From Chloroflexota bacterium (GTDB lineage: Bacteria > Chloroflexota > Anaerolineae > Anaerolineales > Villigracilaceae), in the NCBI GenBank assembly GCA_021787595.1, contig JAJYLQ010000001.1, positions 1 to 64,000 of the forward strand: a DNA stretch of 64,000 nucleotides, read 5' to 3'. A program made the position numbers and the translations under genes. The notes beneath the pieces are model-generated. The model saw nothing but the letters and a program-made list of their open reading frames with translations, was not told the DNA's origin and did no database searches. Of the stretch, positions 1-9,503 are shown in pieces; positions within the stretch are counted from its first letter, which is position 1; the number at the start of each line of letters is the position of its first letter.

Positions 1-66
1 CTCAGTGAGATCAGTGAAGAGTGGTTAACCGGCAGAACCTATATGACTTTTGAAGGTTCAACTTAA
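1..66 (+). CDS. IS256-family transposase, C-terminal fragment (partial)
   Basis: This is the last 21 codons plus a TAA stop of a Transposase_mut family protein; the rest lies outside the window. The identification comes from its match to the C-terminus of the complete transposase at 9563-10729 (EEWLTGRTY...FEGS). Two conservative differences (Ile to Met, Ser to Thr) show that the two copies are sister elements rather than the same recent insertion. Whether the gene is intact cannot be judged from here. Confidence 0.75.
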   Translation, partial: LSEISEEWLTGRTYMTFEGST

Positions 67-125
67 TCACCACATAAAATTGCAAGGTAACACTTGATCG
101 AAATTACAGAAAATTCCTTGCACTA
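1..125 (+). mobile_element. End of an IS256-family insertion sequence (runs off left edge)
   Basis: Bases 1-66 encode the last 21 residues of a mutator-type transposase (SEISEEWLTGRTY then stop). They are close to, but not identical with, the C-terminus of the complete copy at 9504-10812. The following sequence matches that copy's outer end, down to a terminal TAGTGCAAGG (reverse strand) near base 125. It is oriented opposite to the second copy, so the two flank the Rhs locus as inverted repeats. Only the 3' end is visible. Confidence 0.8.
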
Positions 126-364
126 TCGAGATAAACTTGGAATCCTCCTCCTATTGCATATGAACCAGCGCATTCCTCAAGAGTCTTTTCTGCGGCTTGT
201 CCAATTAATATAGTTGTGTCCTTCGGAATAATGAATTCTGTTACGTTGGTCGCTAAATTGCTATTTGGAAGAGAAAGCAAGGCTCTTGCCTCCTCCGGCG
301 TCATGTTCGGGTTCAATGTAAGCCAATTTCCAATTTCGTTGGCTGGGTTACCGCGTCCATCATA
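104..364 (-). pseudogene. Orphan Rhs-type toxin tail truncated by IS256
   Basis: The open frame runs from a TAA at 365-367 to a stop at 104. It reads DGRGNPANEIGNWL, then a TPEEARALLSLP segment, then a GGGFQVYL motif, the style of C-terminal domains of secreted polymorphic toxins. The only candidate start is a weak TTG at 316, so it looks like a displaced toxin tail rather than an independent gene. The last eight codons and the stop are supplied by the inverted repeat of the IS256 element ending at 125, so the true C-terminus is lost. It lies downstream of an Rhs gene and its probable immunity gene, as orphan tails in Rhs arrays do. The exact toxin activity is not recognised. Confidence 0.55.
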
Positions 365-437
365 TTAATGCTGTTTTGCATCAGGTGAAGCGATCAATCA
401 ACAGGTTATGGCATAAGTTGTTAAGGTTCGAAGATTT

Positions 438-677
438 TCATGTATCTTCGTCATGTATATTAGCGGCTATTGCACGCGCGTCGTTCACGCAGGCACTTAT
501 TAATTCTTTTGGTTTCTCACCAATACGCGAGACAGTCCTTCCCCAACGATCTGTTCCCTCAACACGATATACACCATAGGAGACCTCGCGAACCCGAAAA
601 AACCATCCCTCAAGAAGGTCGGCTATTGGGTACTCTTTCAGTTCTTTATCACTCAGAGAATGTAACAATTTCTTCAT
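438..677 (-). CDS. Small protein, candidate immunity protein for the Rhs toxin
   Basis: This is a 79-residue acidic soluble protein with no signal peptide or membrane segment. It begins 60 bases after the stop of the large Rhs gene on the same strand. Small cytosolic proteins in this position are usually cognate immunity proteins. The sequence itself (GWFFRVREVSYGVYRVEG, WGRTVS) matches no family I can name, so the role rests on context alone. It might instead belong to the orphan tail at 104-364, but immunity genes normally follow their toxin, which favours the Rhs protein as partner. Confidence 0.5.
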   Translation of the reverse strand: MKKLLHSLSDKELKEYPIADLLEGWFFRVREVSYGVYRVEGTDRWGRTVSRIGEKPKELISACVNDARAIAANIHDEDT

Positions 678-737
678 AACATGAAAATCCTTCGCACATT
701 ACACCACATTTGCGGCTTCTAGATAATTTTAGCACTT

Positions 738-3700
738 CTACGGCAATAATATCTTCAAGTACCCGGAATCTAATAAGTCTTGAATAGTTCGACCAAACAT
801 TCCAAAATAATATTGTGTCCCACCACCTGCTTCACCAAACCATGGCGCCGCGGGACCAGACAAAACGTTCTCAATGGGTTTGATGACTTCAAAATTGGTA
901 AGGGTCGTATCAGCATTAGGAGGCAAGGATAATTCCCAAGGCTGTGTTCCTACTGGGGCTCCATATGAGCCAAACAAATCTCCAAACCTGCTAAAAGTTT
1001 CACCGATTTGTAGCTCAGTAAGGTTAGGCGTTCCTGCAAAACCGTTATTTGGTGGGTAATATGTTGTAAGCGAATTGAATTCATCTAGAAGGGATTGTGC
1101 TTCCGATGCAAATTCCTCGCCCACGGGTTCGGCTGCCGCGCCCTCTGCCTCCGTTCTGCTTTCATTTACTGAATACTCGGCGAATGCTTGCAAGCCCAAT
1201 GGGTCAATCGCGTTGACAGGATTATCCATCCCATAGATATAGCGATTAAGTTGGCTGGGGTTGCTGAGGCCATAACCAAAGGTATCACGGCTTACAAATT
1301 GGCCCGTTGGGGGTGAATAGTATCTTGCGCGTAAATCATACAGCCCAGTCAATGAATCAAATTGCTGTCCTGTATAGAGATAGTTGTTAACCGTCGAGCC
1401 AGTTTGGTTGTAAATCTTTCCAAAAGCAGTGTAGGCATAGGTATCGGTGATACTGCCTGTGCTATTGGTCAAATCGCGGACACTGCCCTGTCCATCATGG
1501 AGATAGTAACCGGTTACACCGCTGCGCGTTTGCGATAATAATTCAGTTCCACCCAACACATAACTCGTTGTATTACCTCCACTTGTTTCCGAGACTACAT
1601 CGCCATAGGGCGAAGCTTCATCCCATAGGTAATTTGTTGTTTGAGAGTTGACGCTTTGTTGTACGCGTCTTCCATCGGCATCATAGGTATATTGGACAGT
1701 GGACGATGGACCAGTGACCGTAGCCAAGCGATCCGCCGCGCTCCAAGCGTAATTGGTAATGTTCGAGCCATTGGTGACACTGGTGAGATTCCCGCGGCTA
1801 TCGTATTGATATTGTGCTGAACCCGCCGTGAGCAACTGGTCAAGGTTGTTGTAGGTGTAGTTGGTAAGCACGCCATTGACATTCTGCGATAAGCGGTTGC
1901 CCACCGGGTCATATTCATAATGGGCGTTGTAGGTGACATTGTTGCTGCTATCATAGCGTCTTTCAGTGACGAGCCGATACGCGTCATCGTATGTCCATTG
2001 GATGGATGAACCATCTGCTTCGGTCACGCCCAGGCGGTTGCCAGCGGGATCAAGGGTATAGGCATACGAAGCAAGCGTCGTCCCGCTCTTGCTTTGCACA
2101 AGACTCGTGAGGCGATTAAGGCTATCATAGGTATAAGCTGAGGTAACTCCGTTCGGCAGAACCAATTGTGTTCGCAGTCCGGCATTGTCATAAGTGTAGC
2201 TGGAGACACCACCTTGTGGATCAGTGACGCTGGATAATCTCTCAGCGTTGTCGTAGGCATATTGGGTGGTGCCTGCCGCGGTGGTCAGGCTGAGGCGGTT
2301 CCCCGCGGCATCATAGGCGTATTGAACGGTCTGCCCGTTCGGTTGTGTGATCTGAGTCAGACGGTCACGATTATCGTAAGCATATTGAACCGTGCCGCGG
2401 CTATCTACTGCCGTTTGGCGCAATCCATTCGCGGTATAGGTGAAGCCCACACTTTGGCCGTCGAAGTAATTGATTTGCGTCAGTCGGTTGAGGGTATCAT
2501 AGGTAAAGGCATTGGTGTGCCCGTCAGCCAGTTGATGATTGAGCAGGTTGTCATTCAGGTCGTAAGCGAAGGTCTCGAAGGAGTTATCGGGCCAGGTCTT
2601 TTGCATCTGGCGGTTGAGTGCGTCATAGCTGAAAGAAGTGACGTGGCTGTTCGCATCGGTGATGGTCAGCAAATTACCGGATGCATCATAACCATAGCTG
2701 GTGGCGTGACTCAGTGGATCGGTCACCGAAAGCAATTCGCCTGCATCATCATAAGCATAGCCGGTGGTCTTGTTCCCCTGGTCGGTGCGGCTAAGCACGT
2801 GCCCATCTCCATCGTAGATCTGTTGCATGGTAGTGCCATCGGCATAGGTCGTCAGGGTTAACCAACCGCGCAGGTTGTAATTGAACTGGGTTTTGCGGTT
2901 GTCGGGATCGGTGGTCGAGATGCGTCGTCCATCGGCATTATAGCTATAAGATGTGCTGTGTCCATACGGATCAGCAATTTGAATCAGGCGACCCGCGGCA
3001 TCGTAGGTGTAGGTAGTGGTGTGACCCAGTGGATCAGTCTGGCTGATCTTGTGTCCGGCTGCATCGTATCCATATTGTATGGTGCCGGCATCAGCGGTTC
3101 CATCGGCATACGTCGCACTGATGAGGCGGCCTGCCAGATCGTATTGATAACGAGTGACATGACCCGCTTGATCGGTATGGGTCAGGATGTTCCCATGCCA
3201 ATCATAGGTGTAGCTCTCAGAAGAGTTATCCGGATAAGCCACCTTGATGAGATGATTGGCGGCATCGTAGGTATAGGTCGTGCGGCTGCCAAGTGGATCC
3301 ACCATTGCCGTCTTATTGCCATTGGCGTCGTATTCGTAGTGCGTGATCTTTCCCAGCGGCTCGGTCATGGTAATCAGATGACCCAATGCATCGTAGTCAA
3401 ATTTAGTGACATTGCCACGCGCATCAGTGACAGAAGTTTGCCTGCCAAAGGCATCGTATGTGTAAGTTGTTGTGTGATTCAGCGGATCGGTATCGCTCAG
3501 CAGGTTGCCGAACGTGTCGTAGGTGTAAGTCGTGATCTTTCCGTTGCCATCCGAACGGGTCAGGATGTCTCCATGCGAATCCCAGGTGAAGCCTGCCAGT
3601 GTCCCCAGGCTGTCGGTAATGCTGGTAGGACGGAAGAGCGAGTCGTAGTTGATCGTCTGGGTATTGCCCAAACCATCGGTCTTGGAGGTTGGGCCTCCGT

Positions 3701-6700
3701 ATTGGTTGTAGATTGTGGAACTACCTTGATTGAGCGCGTTGGTGATGGAGGTCTGGTTCCCGTTGCTGTCGTACGTGAATGTGGTGCTGTGACCCAGCGG
3801 ATCGGTTTTGGTCAGCAAATTGTGGGTGCTGTCGTAGGTGTAGGTTGTGGTGTGATTTAGCGGATCGGCCTGGCTGAGCAACATGCCGTAGCTGTCATAG
3901 GTCGAGACGACCTTGCCACCATCCGGGTTTGTCACTGTAGTTGTGTTCGTGCTTAGACTGTAGGTATATTGGTAAACATTTCCGAGCGCATCGGTCTCGC
4001 TCTGCAATCTTCCATCGGGATCGTAGGTGTCGGTGATGAGTGTATTGCCGCGCGGATCCACCGCGCCGGTGAAGTAATGGTTATTGTAGCTATAGGTGAT
4101 GGGATTGGTCAGGCCCGGCAGGGAAACACTCGTAAGGTCGCCATTCGAGTCATAAGAATAAGTGTAATGGTTCCCATCTGGATCGGTGATCTGGGTGATG
4201 CGTCCCTGCCCGTCGCGCACGAAGGGCACATTCAGATTTCCGGCGCTGGATGTGATGCCGCTGGCAGTGAAGGTGAGCACATTGCCGTTCAAGTCGGTGA
4301 TAGATTGAAGTGTCCCATCCGAACTCATCACGAACTTGCGCCCATAGGGATCGGTGTAGGTATACTGCGTGGGCTGATAGAGTCCGCCGGGGAAGCAGAA
4401 ATATTGCCCGCCGGAGGTGACCACCAGACCACAGCCGTTCGATGTCAAACTACCGTAGACGCCCGCTTCGGGAACATAATCCGGATACAACAAGAATCCG
4501 AAGACCCCGCCCGACGATTGCGGCTTGAAGTAGAAGGTGACGCGCTTGCTACTGCCGGGCATGGTCAGGGTCACATCGTCCGCCGGATCCACGGTGAGTT
4601 GTGGATTACCGATGGCAAGCGTCCAACCATTCCCGAAATCACCCACCTGGTTGCGTTCCAGGCTGTCATAGGTGCGGCCAACAGTGATCGGCAGCCCGAC
4701 CAATGGAACGGTGAAGTCGGTGATGGTGAAACGCACACGGCCCGGCTTGTAGTTTCCAGCCACAGTGATCAGGACGCCGCTATCAAGTTGTGTCCCGGCG
4801 GAGTTCGTGCCGCTCAACATGATAATGTAAGAGCCATCCGCCAGTGTTGTCGTATCCAGGGATGCCAACGTTGAACCGCCCGTGCCGCTCAGATTACTGG
4901 CTAAGGTAGTGACCGCAGTGCGATTGTCTGTAGGCCAGTACAGGATCGTGCCATTGGAAAGTGTCATGCCATTGGCGAGTGTGATTGGAACGATCCCCGA
5001 AACTGTGCTTTGATTTGCAGGGCTGCCGATCCAACCCGGAACGGCTAATGGTCCACTCGGGGTGGGCGGGGTTGTGCCCATGGTCCAATTGACTGTAGTT
5101 ATGGGAGAATACGTTGCGATCCCACTTACCCAAGCCATCGCCTGAACGGTATCTGTGCCGGGATTATTGCCCGTATAACTGAAAGTTGCCACTCCGCTTC
5201 CATTTGTAAACGCATTTATTTGTTGAGTGTTGACTCCGTTGATACTGAGCGCGACCGGCAAATTGCTTATCGGATTGCCGGATGAATCGGTAGCTGTGAC
5301 CGTAAAGGCCTGCTGTTGTCCTGTCACATTATTGGTGGTTGTGTTGGGACTGATTGTTAGGTCACCACTGGGCGGTACTCCTTGGCTTCCGCTTAACACG
5401 CTGAAAGACAGCCCCCCGGCGCCGTTCTCCGCGAAATCAATCTCGTAAGGATACGTGCCTTGAGAGGGAAAATTGATGCTGATCGTGCTGTATCCCCATG
5501 CACCGTTATTGGTGTTAAGGACGGGATAATGCTGGAACACGGTGTAGCCGCTTGAGACACTTCCGGTAGGTTGGTGTCCGTTTTGGTCCGGCCCCACACC
5601 CCAGCTGAAACCGTCATCCGAATAGATGGTAAGAGTCAAACTGCCGGTCTGTTTGACCACGAATTCACCGGTGAAAACGGCTTCAAAGCCGGTAAGTGCG
5701 CCTGTGCCTGCAATGTATCCATTGCCTTGGCAAACAATCGAACCGGTATAGTGGCCTGTCACATCCGTAGAAACATTGGTAAAAGGTCGTGTGTCCTGAT
5801 TCAAATTGCTTGGAGCGCCTGGCACACTGCCGCTTACGGGGTTGAAATTAAGTGTGGGAAAGGTTTGGGAGAAAACGGGCACATCGCTCGATGAATGATC
5901 GAACACGTATGATCCGTGTGGGTTAGTGAAAAAGCGGCCCCAGACGGTCGTTGTGGAGATTGAAGCGGAAGGTGCTACCCAACTTACTGAAGATGTGTTG
6001 GACGTAAGTTGCAAGCCGTTTATGCTGGCGGTGCCTTGTACACTATCTGTGCCTGTGTTTGTTCCAGTATAAGTGAATGATGCCACTCCACTCGTATTAG
6101 TGGTGGCTATATTGCTGGTTGCATTAGGACCTGTTACGACGAACTGGACGCTGACATTGGCTAACGGCGCGCCGAAGCGGTCTTTCAAGGTCGCGGTAAG
6201 GGTTTGGGTCGTTCCGGTCACGTTTGGTCCAGCTGCACTTGGCGCGAGTACCAAAGTCGCGCCTTGCAGGGGCGATGGGGTGGGGGTGAAGATGGGTGTC
6301 GGTGTTTGCGAAGGCGAAGCTGTAGCAGTCGCTGAGGGTGTCAACGTTGGGGTGAAAGTTGGGGTGTCTGTTGGTGTGAGGGTAGCTGTGTCAGTTGGTG
6401 TAAAGGTTGGAGTGTATGTCGGCGTATTCGTTGCCGTGTTGGTTGGGGTGAAGGTGGGGGTATCCGTTGGTGTGTTGGTTGGAGTATCAGTGGGCGTGTT
6501 TGTCGGAGTGAAGGTTTGCGTAGGCGTAGCCGTAGCAGTGGGGGTGGGCGTCCCGCTCCCACAGCTATATCCCAAGAAGATTGCTGAAATTTGATTCTGC
6601 TTTGGCAGTTGATAATCGGTGATGCGGACGCGCGCAAAAGCACTGACATGGTACTCTGTGTTATTTCCATTTCCCTTGGTCGCATCCCACACAGGCACAT

Positions 6701-7298
6701 CTATATCGATGGCTTTGAGCGCGTCTAGTGCTTGTCTTACCGCGCTGCTGTTGGAGACCCCCGGCTTTCCACTTACCCAATCATTAGCGGATAAGGTGTG
6801 GTCGGTTGGGTCATTGGGATTGATGTAGGTGTTGCTGTTGCCGGGAGGTGTCAGGCTGGTAACCAATGTCGGTTCGCTGGGATCGCCGGTCCAACTCAAC
6901 CAGCCGAAGTTTCCCGGTTGCGTTCCGTTGAGAATGTTGCTGATATAGCTGGGGTAGTTCATGCCTTCCAGGCTCTGCGCTGACAGGGCGATTGGATACA
7001 AATTGCACCCCATTGGCGGAGCGAATGTAGGTAATGCTGGTGTTGATGTACTCGCAGGCGTAGACGTGTTGGTCGCGCTTGGCACCAGCGTTGGTGTGGA
7101 TGTTTGCGAAGGCGAAGCCGTAGCAATCGAGGTGATCTGTGTCGAGAGGTTCACCTTCCCCCGTTGTGGAATGGAGCTTGTCTTGCTGCCCGATTGTGCC
7201 AGGGCAGCTATGGACGGAACAAACGCATTGAACAATATCGCGGCGACAATGCACAACCGAATTGTAACCTCGGCCGGTCGTTTTGTTTGACTAATCAT
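738..7298 (-). CDS. Exported Rhs/YD-repeat polymorphic toxin with C-terminal TNT domain
   Basis: This 2186-residue protein starts at an ATG preceded by GGAGGA; an ATG 18 bases further upstream overlaps that ribosome site. In order it shows a signal peptide (to about residue 35, cleavage near ALA-Q), Thr/Pro-rich linkers (about 57-90 and 250-335), an Ig-like Big_1-type domain (350-440), a PA14-like carbohydrate-binding segment (445-640), and a second Ig-like domain (650-740). A long YD-repeat region follows (about 1050-1970, many TYDxxG units), then the Rhs core end ([20 protein letters not shown]). The last 110 residues match TNT, the NAD glycohydrolase domain of tuberculosis necrotizing toxin: [40 protein letters not shown] toxins hydrolyse NAD+ in the target cell. 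The YD region forms a shell around toxins in known Rhs proteins. The signal peptide implies Sec export rather than type VI delivery. Confidence 0.9.
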   Translation of the reverse strand: MISQTKRPAEVTIRLCIVAAILFNAFVPSIAALAQSGSKTSSIPQRGKVNLSTQITSIATASPSQTSTPTLVPSATNTSTPASTSTPALPTFAPPMGCNLYPIALSAQSLEGMNYPSYISNILNGTQPGNFGWLSWTGDPSEPTLVTSLTPPGNSNTYINPNDPTDHTLSANDWVSGKPGVSNSSAVRQALDALKAIDIDVPVWDATKGNGNNTEYHVSAFARVRITDYQLPKQNQISAIFLGYSCGSGTPTPTATATPTQTFTPTNTPTDTPTNTPTDTPTFTPTNTATNTPTYTPTFTPTDTATLTPTDTPTFTPTLTPSATATASPSQTPTPIFTPTPSPLQGATLVLAPSAAGPNVTGTTQTLTATLKDRFGAPLANVSVQFVVTGPNATSNIATTNTSGVASFTYTGTNTGTDSVQGTASINGLQLTSNTSSVSWVAPSASISTTTVWGRFFTNPHGSYVFDHSSSDVPVFSQTFPTLNFNPVSGSVPGAPSNLNQDTRPFTNVSTDVTGHYTGSIVCQGNGYIAGTGALTGFEAVFTGEFVVKQTGSLTLTIYSDDGFSWGVGPDQNGHQPTGSVSSGYTVFQHYPVLNTNNGAWGYSTISINFPSQGTYPYEIDFAENGAGGLSFSVLSGSQGVPPSGDLTISPNTTTNNVTGQQQAFTVTATDSSGNPISNLPVALSINGVNTQQINAFTNGSGVATFSYTGNNPGTDTVQAMAWVSGIATYSPITTVNWTMGTTPPTPSGPLAVPGWIGSPANQSTVSGIVPITLANGMTLSNGTILYWPTDNRTAVTTLASNLSGTGGSTLASLDTTTLADGSYIIMLSGTNSAGTQLDSGVLITVAGNYKPGRVRFTITDFTVPLVGLPITVGRTYDSLERNQVGDFGNGWTLAIGNPQLTVDPADDVTLTMPGSSKRVTFYFKPQSSGGVFGFLLYPDYVPEAGVYGSLTSNGCGLVVTSGGQYFCFPGGLYQPTQYTYTDPYGRKFVMSSDGTLQSITDLNGNVLTFTASGITSSAGNLNVPFVRDGQGRITQITDPDGNHYTYSYDSNGDLTSVSLPGLTNPITYSYNNHYFTGAVDPRGNTLITDTYDPDGRLQSETDALGNVYQYTYSLSTNTTTVTNPDGGKVVSTYDSYGMLLSQADPLNHTTTYTYDSTHNLLTKTDPLGHSTTFTYDSNGNQTSITNALNQGSSTIYNQYGGPTSKTDGLGNTQTINYDSLFRPTSITDSLGTLAGFTWDSHGDILTRSDGNGKITTYTYDTFGNLLSDTDPLNHTTTYTYDAFGRQTSVTDARGNVTKFDYDALGHLITMTEPLGKITHYEYDANGNKTAMVDPLGSRTTYTYDAANHLIKVAYPDNSSESYTYDWHGNILTHTDQAGHVTRYQYDLAGRLISATYADGTADAGTIQYGYDAAGHKISQTDPLGHTTTYTYDAAGRLIQIADPYGHSTSYSYNADGRRISTTDPDNRKTQFNYNLRGWLTLTTYADGTTMQQIYDGDGHVLSRTDQGNKTTGYAYDDAGELLSVTDPLSHATSYGYDASGNLLTITDANSHVTSFSYDALNRQMQKTWPDNSFETFAYDLNDNLLNHQLADGHTNAFTYDTLNRLTQINYFDGQSVGFTYTANGLRQTAVDSRGTVQYAYDNRDRLTQITQPNGQTVQYAYDAAGNRLSLTTAAGTTQYAYDNAERLSSVTDPQGGVSSYTYDNAGLRTQLVLPNGVTSAYTYDSLNRLTSLVQSKSGTTLASYAYTLDPAGNRLGVTEADGSSIQWTYDDAYRLVTERRYDSSNNVTYNAHYEYDPVGNRLSQNVNGVLTNYTYNNLDQLLTAGSAQYQYDSRGNLTSVTNGSNITNYAWSAADRLATVTGPSSTVQYTYDADGRRVQQSVNSQTTNYLWDEASPYGDVVSETSGGNTTSYVLGGTELLSQTRSGVTGYYLHDGQGSVRDLTNSTGSITDTYAYTAFGKIYNQTGSTVNNYLYTGQQFDSLTGLYDLRARYYSPPTGQFVSRDTFGYGLSNPSQLNRYIYGMDNPVNAIDPLGLQAFAEYSVNESRTEAEGAAAEPVGEEFASEAQSLLDEFNSLTTYYPPNNGFAGTPNLTELQIGETFSRFGDLFGSYGAPVGTQPWELSLPPNADTTLTNFEVIKPIENVLSGPAAPWFGEAGGGTQYYFGMFGRTIQDLLDSGYLKILLP

Positions 7299-7943
7299 CA
7301 CACTTCCTCCTCGCATCTTTATGATGACTTGCTCGCCTTCAAACTACTTTTTCTATTTCGGGGGTTTTGGTGTTGAGGCCCCCAATTGGACCATACTGCT
7401 AGCTTGTTTATACGGATTTTATCCGGCGTTGAGTTTCTGTCAAGTGAAGATCGTCATCTTTCCCTGGCGTTCATTGTTTACGAGTCAAAAAGTATCTGCC
7501 CATTTGCAGATGCTTGTGGGTTGAGAAGCGTGTTGAGCTACTTCAAATAGCGAGGGAGCTGGTTAATTGAAATTGACGGCTGTAATCATCAGCTTTTCCG
7601 CATAAGTCTTGTGACATGCGACCCATCCTTATTGAAGTAAGGCGCGCAATTCACAAGACTTTCTAACTTTTACAATTCGTCTGGTCATCGGGCAATCTGT
7701 AAGATAAAGGATCGTAATTGGAAATTGCAGTGTCGGTCCGCTATGTTCGGGCGCAAGCGGCTTGTGATCATATTTCAAGGCAATGATGGCTTGACCATTG
7801 ATGCGAGAGGTATGTTAGTGGTATAACGACCGCTGCTGTACGCCGCAACAAACATCGCTTTGTGATCCAGCTCATCGTATTCGAGCAATGTATCGAGACT
7901 CACACCTTCCCATTTCATATCGAGATGATGCCACCTCGTGACG

Positions 7944-8102
7944 TATTACAATAACCAACGCTATCATGTGTCGCTCGACAGTCTCACATCGGTCGATGTC
8001 TATTTCGGCAGAGCCAAGGAGGAGCTTTCTAAACGAGACGTGATCAAACGAAAAACCATCCAACAGAGGCGATTACAAAACATGCGATTAGCCACAGTAT
8101 GA
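7944..8102 (+). pseudogene. Decayed IS3/IS481-type transposase, C-terminal remnant
   Basis: The forward frame reads YYNNQRYHVSLDSLTSVDVY and continues FGRAKEELSKRDVIKRKTIQ before a stop. The YN-QRYH-SL-T-VDVYFGR pattern is the usual C-terminus of rve-type integrase transposases of the IS3/IS481 group. No start, no DDE residues and no inverted repeats are visible, and the upstream frame is broken, so this is a remnant. It adds to the evidence that this interval is a graveyard of insertions. Confidence 0.7.
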
Positions 8103-8364
8103 TGATTATAACAAATCGGAAATTTACACCTTAGAGAATCGCTATAAGTGTCCCAAATGTTTTGATGATGTACAAAGTAAGTGTATAGGTAGGTTTGTGA
8201 GACAAAGAAAAGTTCTCTGAAAGCTGTTGACACGAGACCATCCAGACTAACAGGTTTAAACGGATCTAATGTGGATTTTTCCAAGCTAGGCAAATGCTAA
8301 ACCAAGGAATTTTGTTAGCAAATTGTCAGGCAGTTGTCAGCGACATGAAGGATGATAATGTCTG

Positions 8365-8370
8365 TATAAT
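8365..8370 (+). promoter_or_regulatory. -10 box adjacent to the start codon (possible leaderless mRNA)
   Basis: A perfect TATAAT ends only six bases before the ATG at 8377, so initiation about seven bases downstream would begin at the start codon. No Shine-Dalgarno sequence precedes the ATG, which fits a leaderless transcript. The -35 region is weak (GCGACA or GACATG). Confidence 0.4.
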
Positions 8371-8376
8371 TTTGCT

Positions 8377-9147
8377 ATGAATACTAATCTTCGGTCCTTT
8401 GAGCGCGATTACGTTGATGCTGTGGTTGAGCGCGTCCTCCCCTTCGGTGTTTTCGTACGCCTGACTGACGGCACGCCCGGATATATTCGAAGGCGCGAGT
8501 TGGACCTTGACGCGGATGTTGATCCACTAGCAGTAGTACGAAAAGGGCAGAAGATCTGGGCGGTAATCCTCGAATCCGAACAGGAACAAACCCACGTTGA
8601 ATTAAGTCGACGTGCGACCTTGAGAGATCCTTGGCCAGAATTTGCGCGGCGGTTTCATGAGGGCGGTATGATACGTGGAATGGTACGAGCTTTACAGTCG
8701 AATGGTGTTTTTGTACGTGTCCAAGCAGGGGTTAGTGGCTTGGTGCCGCTTGATGAAATTGCGACTTGGCATGTGAACAAACCAGAAGAAGTGCTCTGGG
8801 TGGGTGATGCTGTCGAGGCAAGTATCGTTGACTTAGATGCAACGGATAAGAGGCTTATATTAAGCATCAAAGCGCGAATGATGCATCGAGACTCGCTCAA
8901 AACTACAGAAAGATCGTTAGCGCCGTCAGTGAATCAATTAGCAGTGGCCACGCGTGGAAATTTTGATCGCTCCATCACAGCAGCGGATCGAGATCATGTA
9001 GGTGCAATTCTTGTGGTGGATGATCATAATGAGGTGCGTACGTCGCTCACATTATGGTTACGGCACCGCGGTTTCACTGCTTTCGATGCGGATTCTCTCC
9101 ACCGGGAAGCGCGGTTGTTTGCCGCGGTGTTTTCTCGAGCACGATAG
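8377..9147 (+). CDS. Tandem S1 RNA-binding domains fused to a truncated receiver domain
   Basis: The 256-residue product has two S1 OB-fold domains, at about residues 8-72 (VVERVLPFGVFVRL) and 92-167 (GMVRALQSNGVFVRVQAG). A linker follows, then the beginning of a response-regulator receiver domain (about 208-240, GAILVVDDHNEVRTSLTLWL). The receiver domain keeps the acidic pair of its first strand but stops before the phosphoacceptor Asp. The sequence then changes to an unrelated tail where the frame overlaps the opposite-strand gene ending at 9058, which suggests a deletion or rearrangement joint near 9095-9105. S1 domains bind RNA. An S1-receiver fusion would link RNA binding to phosphorelay, but this copy cannot be phosphorylated as it stands. 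Confidence 0.75.
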   Translation: MNTNLRSFERDYVDAVVERVLPFGVFVRLTDGTPGYIRRRELDLDADVDPLAVVRKGQKIWAVILESEQEQTHVELSRRATLRDPWPEFARRFHEGGMIRGMVRALQSNGVFVRVQAGVSGLVPLDEIATWHVNKPEEVLWVGDAVEASIVDLDATDKRLILSIKARMMHRDSLKTTERSLAPSVNQLAVATRGNFDRSITAADRDHVGAILVVDDHNEVRTSLTLWLRHRGFTAFDADSLHREARLFAAVFSRAR

Positions 9148-9495
9148 CAATTGCTGAATCTCTTCATCCGAAATTTCAGACTGCGTCTTGGTACCCGGCA
9201 TGGGATGTTTATATTGCAACAACTCCATGCCTAATACTTTGAGCACAATCGGTTTCACGCCTTCCCCTGATTCGGATTTGGCTCTGGACTCGGCTTCCTC
9301 GTGCAGGATACGATTGATCCTATGCGCATGCACGCCGCCCCGAATGCCGAGGATCAACATCAAGACGACTGTAATGGCGAGCGCAATTGAAGCCAGGTCA
9401 TTTCCCATTTGCTGCTGGACAGCTTTGTAAATCCAGTTCAATGGGAGGGCGAGAATAATAAGTATGATGATCAAAGCAAGATAAATACCCCCCAT
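9058..9495 (-). CDS. Small two-helix membrane protein, possibly truncated
   Basis: This 145-residue protein has two hydrophobic helices (about 4-22 and 36-56) and a charged cytoplasmic tail (HEEAESRAKSESGEG, ISDEEIQQLL). It is not recognised. Its ATG lies eight bases from the inverted repeat of the IS256 copy, so promoter and ribosome site were probably lost or replaced by the insertion. Its 3' end overlaps the truncated S1-receiver gene on the other strand, and the last 20-25 residues probably come from the same rearrangement. It may be a gene fragment. Confidence 0.45.
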   Translation of the reverse strand: MGGIYLALIIILIILALPLNWIYKAVQQQMGNDLASIALAITVVLMLILGIRGGVHAHRINRILHEEAESRAKSESGEGVKPIVLKVLGMELLQYKHPMPGTKTQSEISDEEIQQLLSCSRKHRGKQPRFPVERIRIESSETAVP

Positions 9496-9503
9496 TCTCT
9501 TGA

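Larger units (their letters stand above)
7317..8376. other. Long non-coding stretch with transposase debris
   Basis: About 1 kb between the divergent rhs and S1-domain genes holds no convincing intact gene. Its right half contains a decayed transposase end (7944-8102). The rest is AT-rich and has only short open frames with no ribosome sites. The rhs promoter should lie in its left part, but I cannot place it with confidence. Confidence 0.5.

Noticed and set aside
2262..4874. Three long plus-strand open frames (2262-2861, 2958-3860, 3969-4874) opposite the Rhs gene
   Set aside because: They mirror the YD-repeat coding strand; periodic composition keeps the reverse frame open. They have no ribosome sites and repeat the same VGxGxxxTxxI pattern.
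6340..6560. Repeat-rich DNA suggestive of a variable array
   Set aside because: It is the coding sequence of the Thr/Pro stalk of the exported Rhs protein; degenerate codons explain the repetition.
6073..6594. Plus-strand frame with VGVxVGV repeats
   Set aside because: It is the antisense of the Thr/Pro-rich linker of the Rhs protein.
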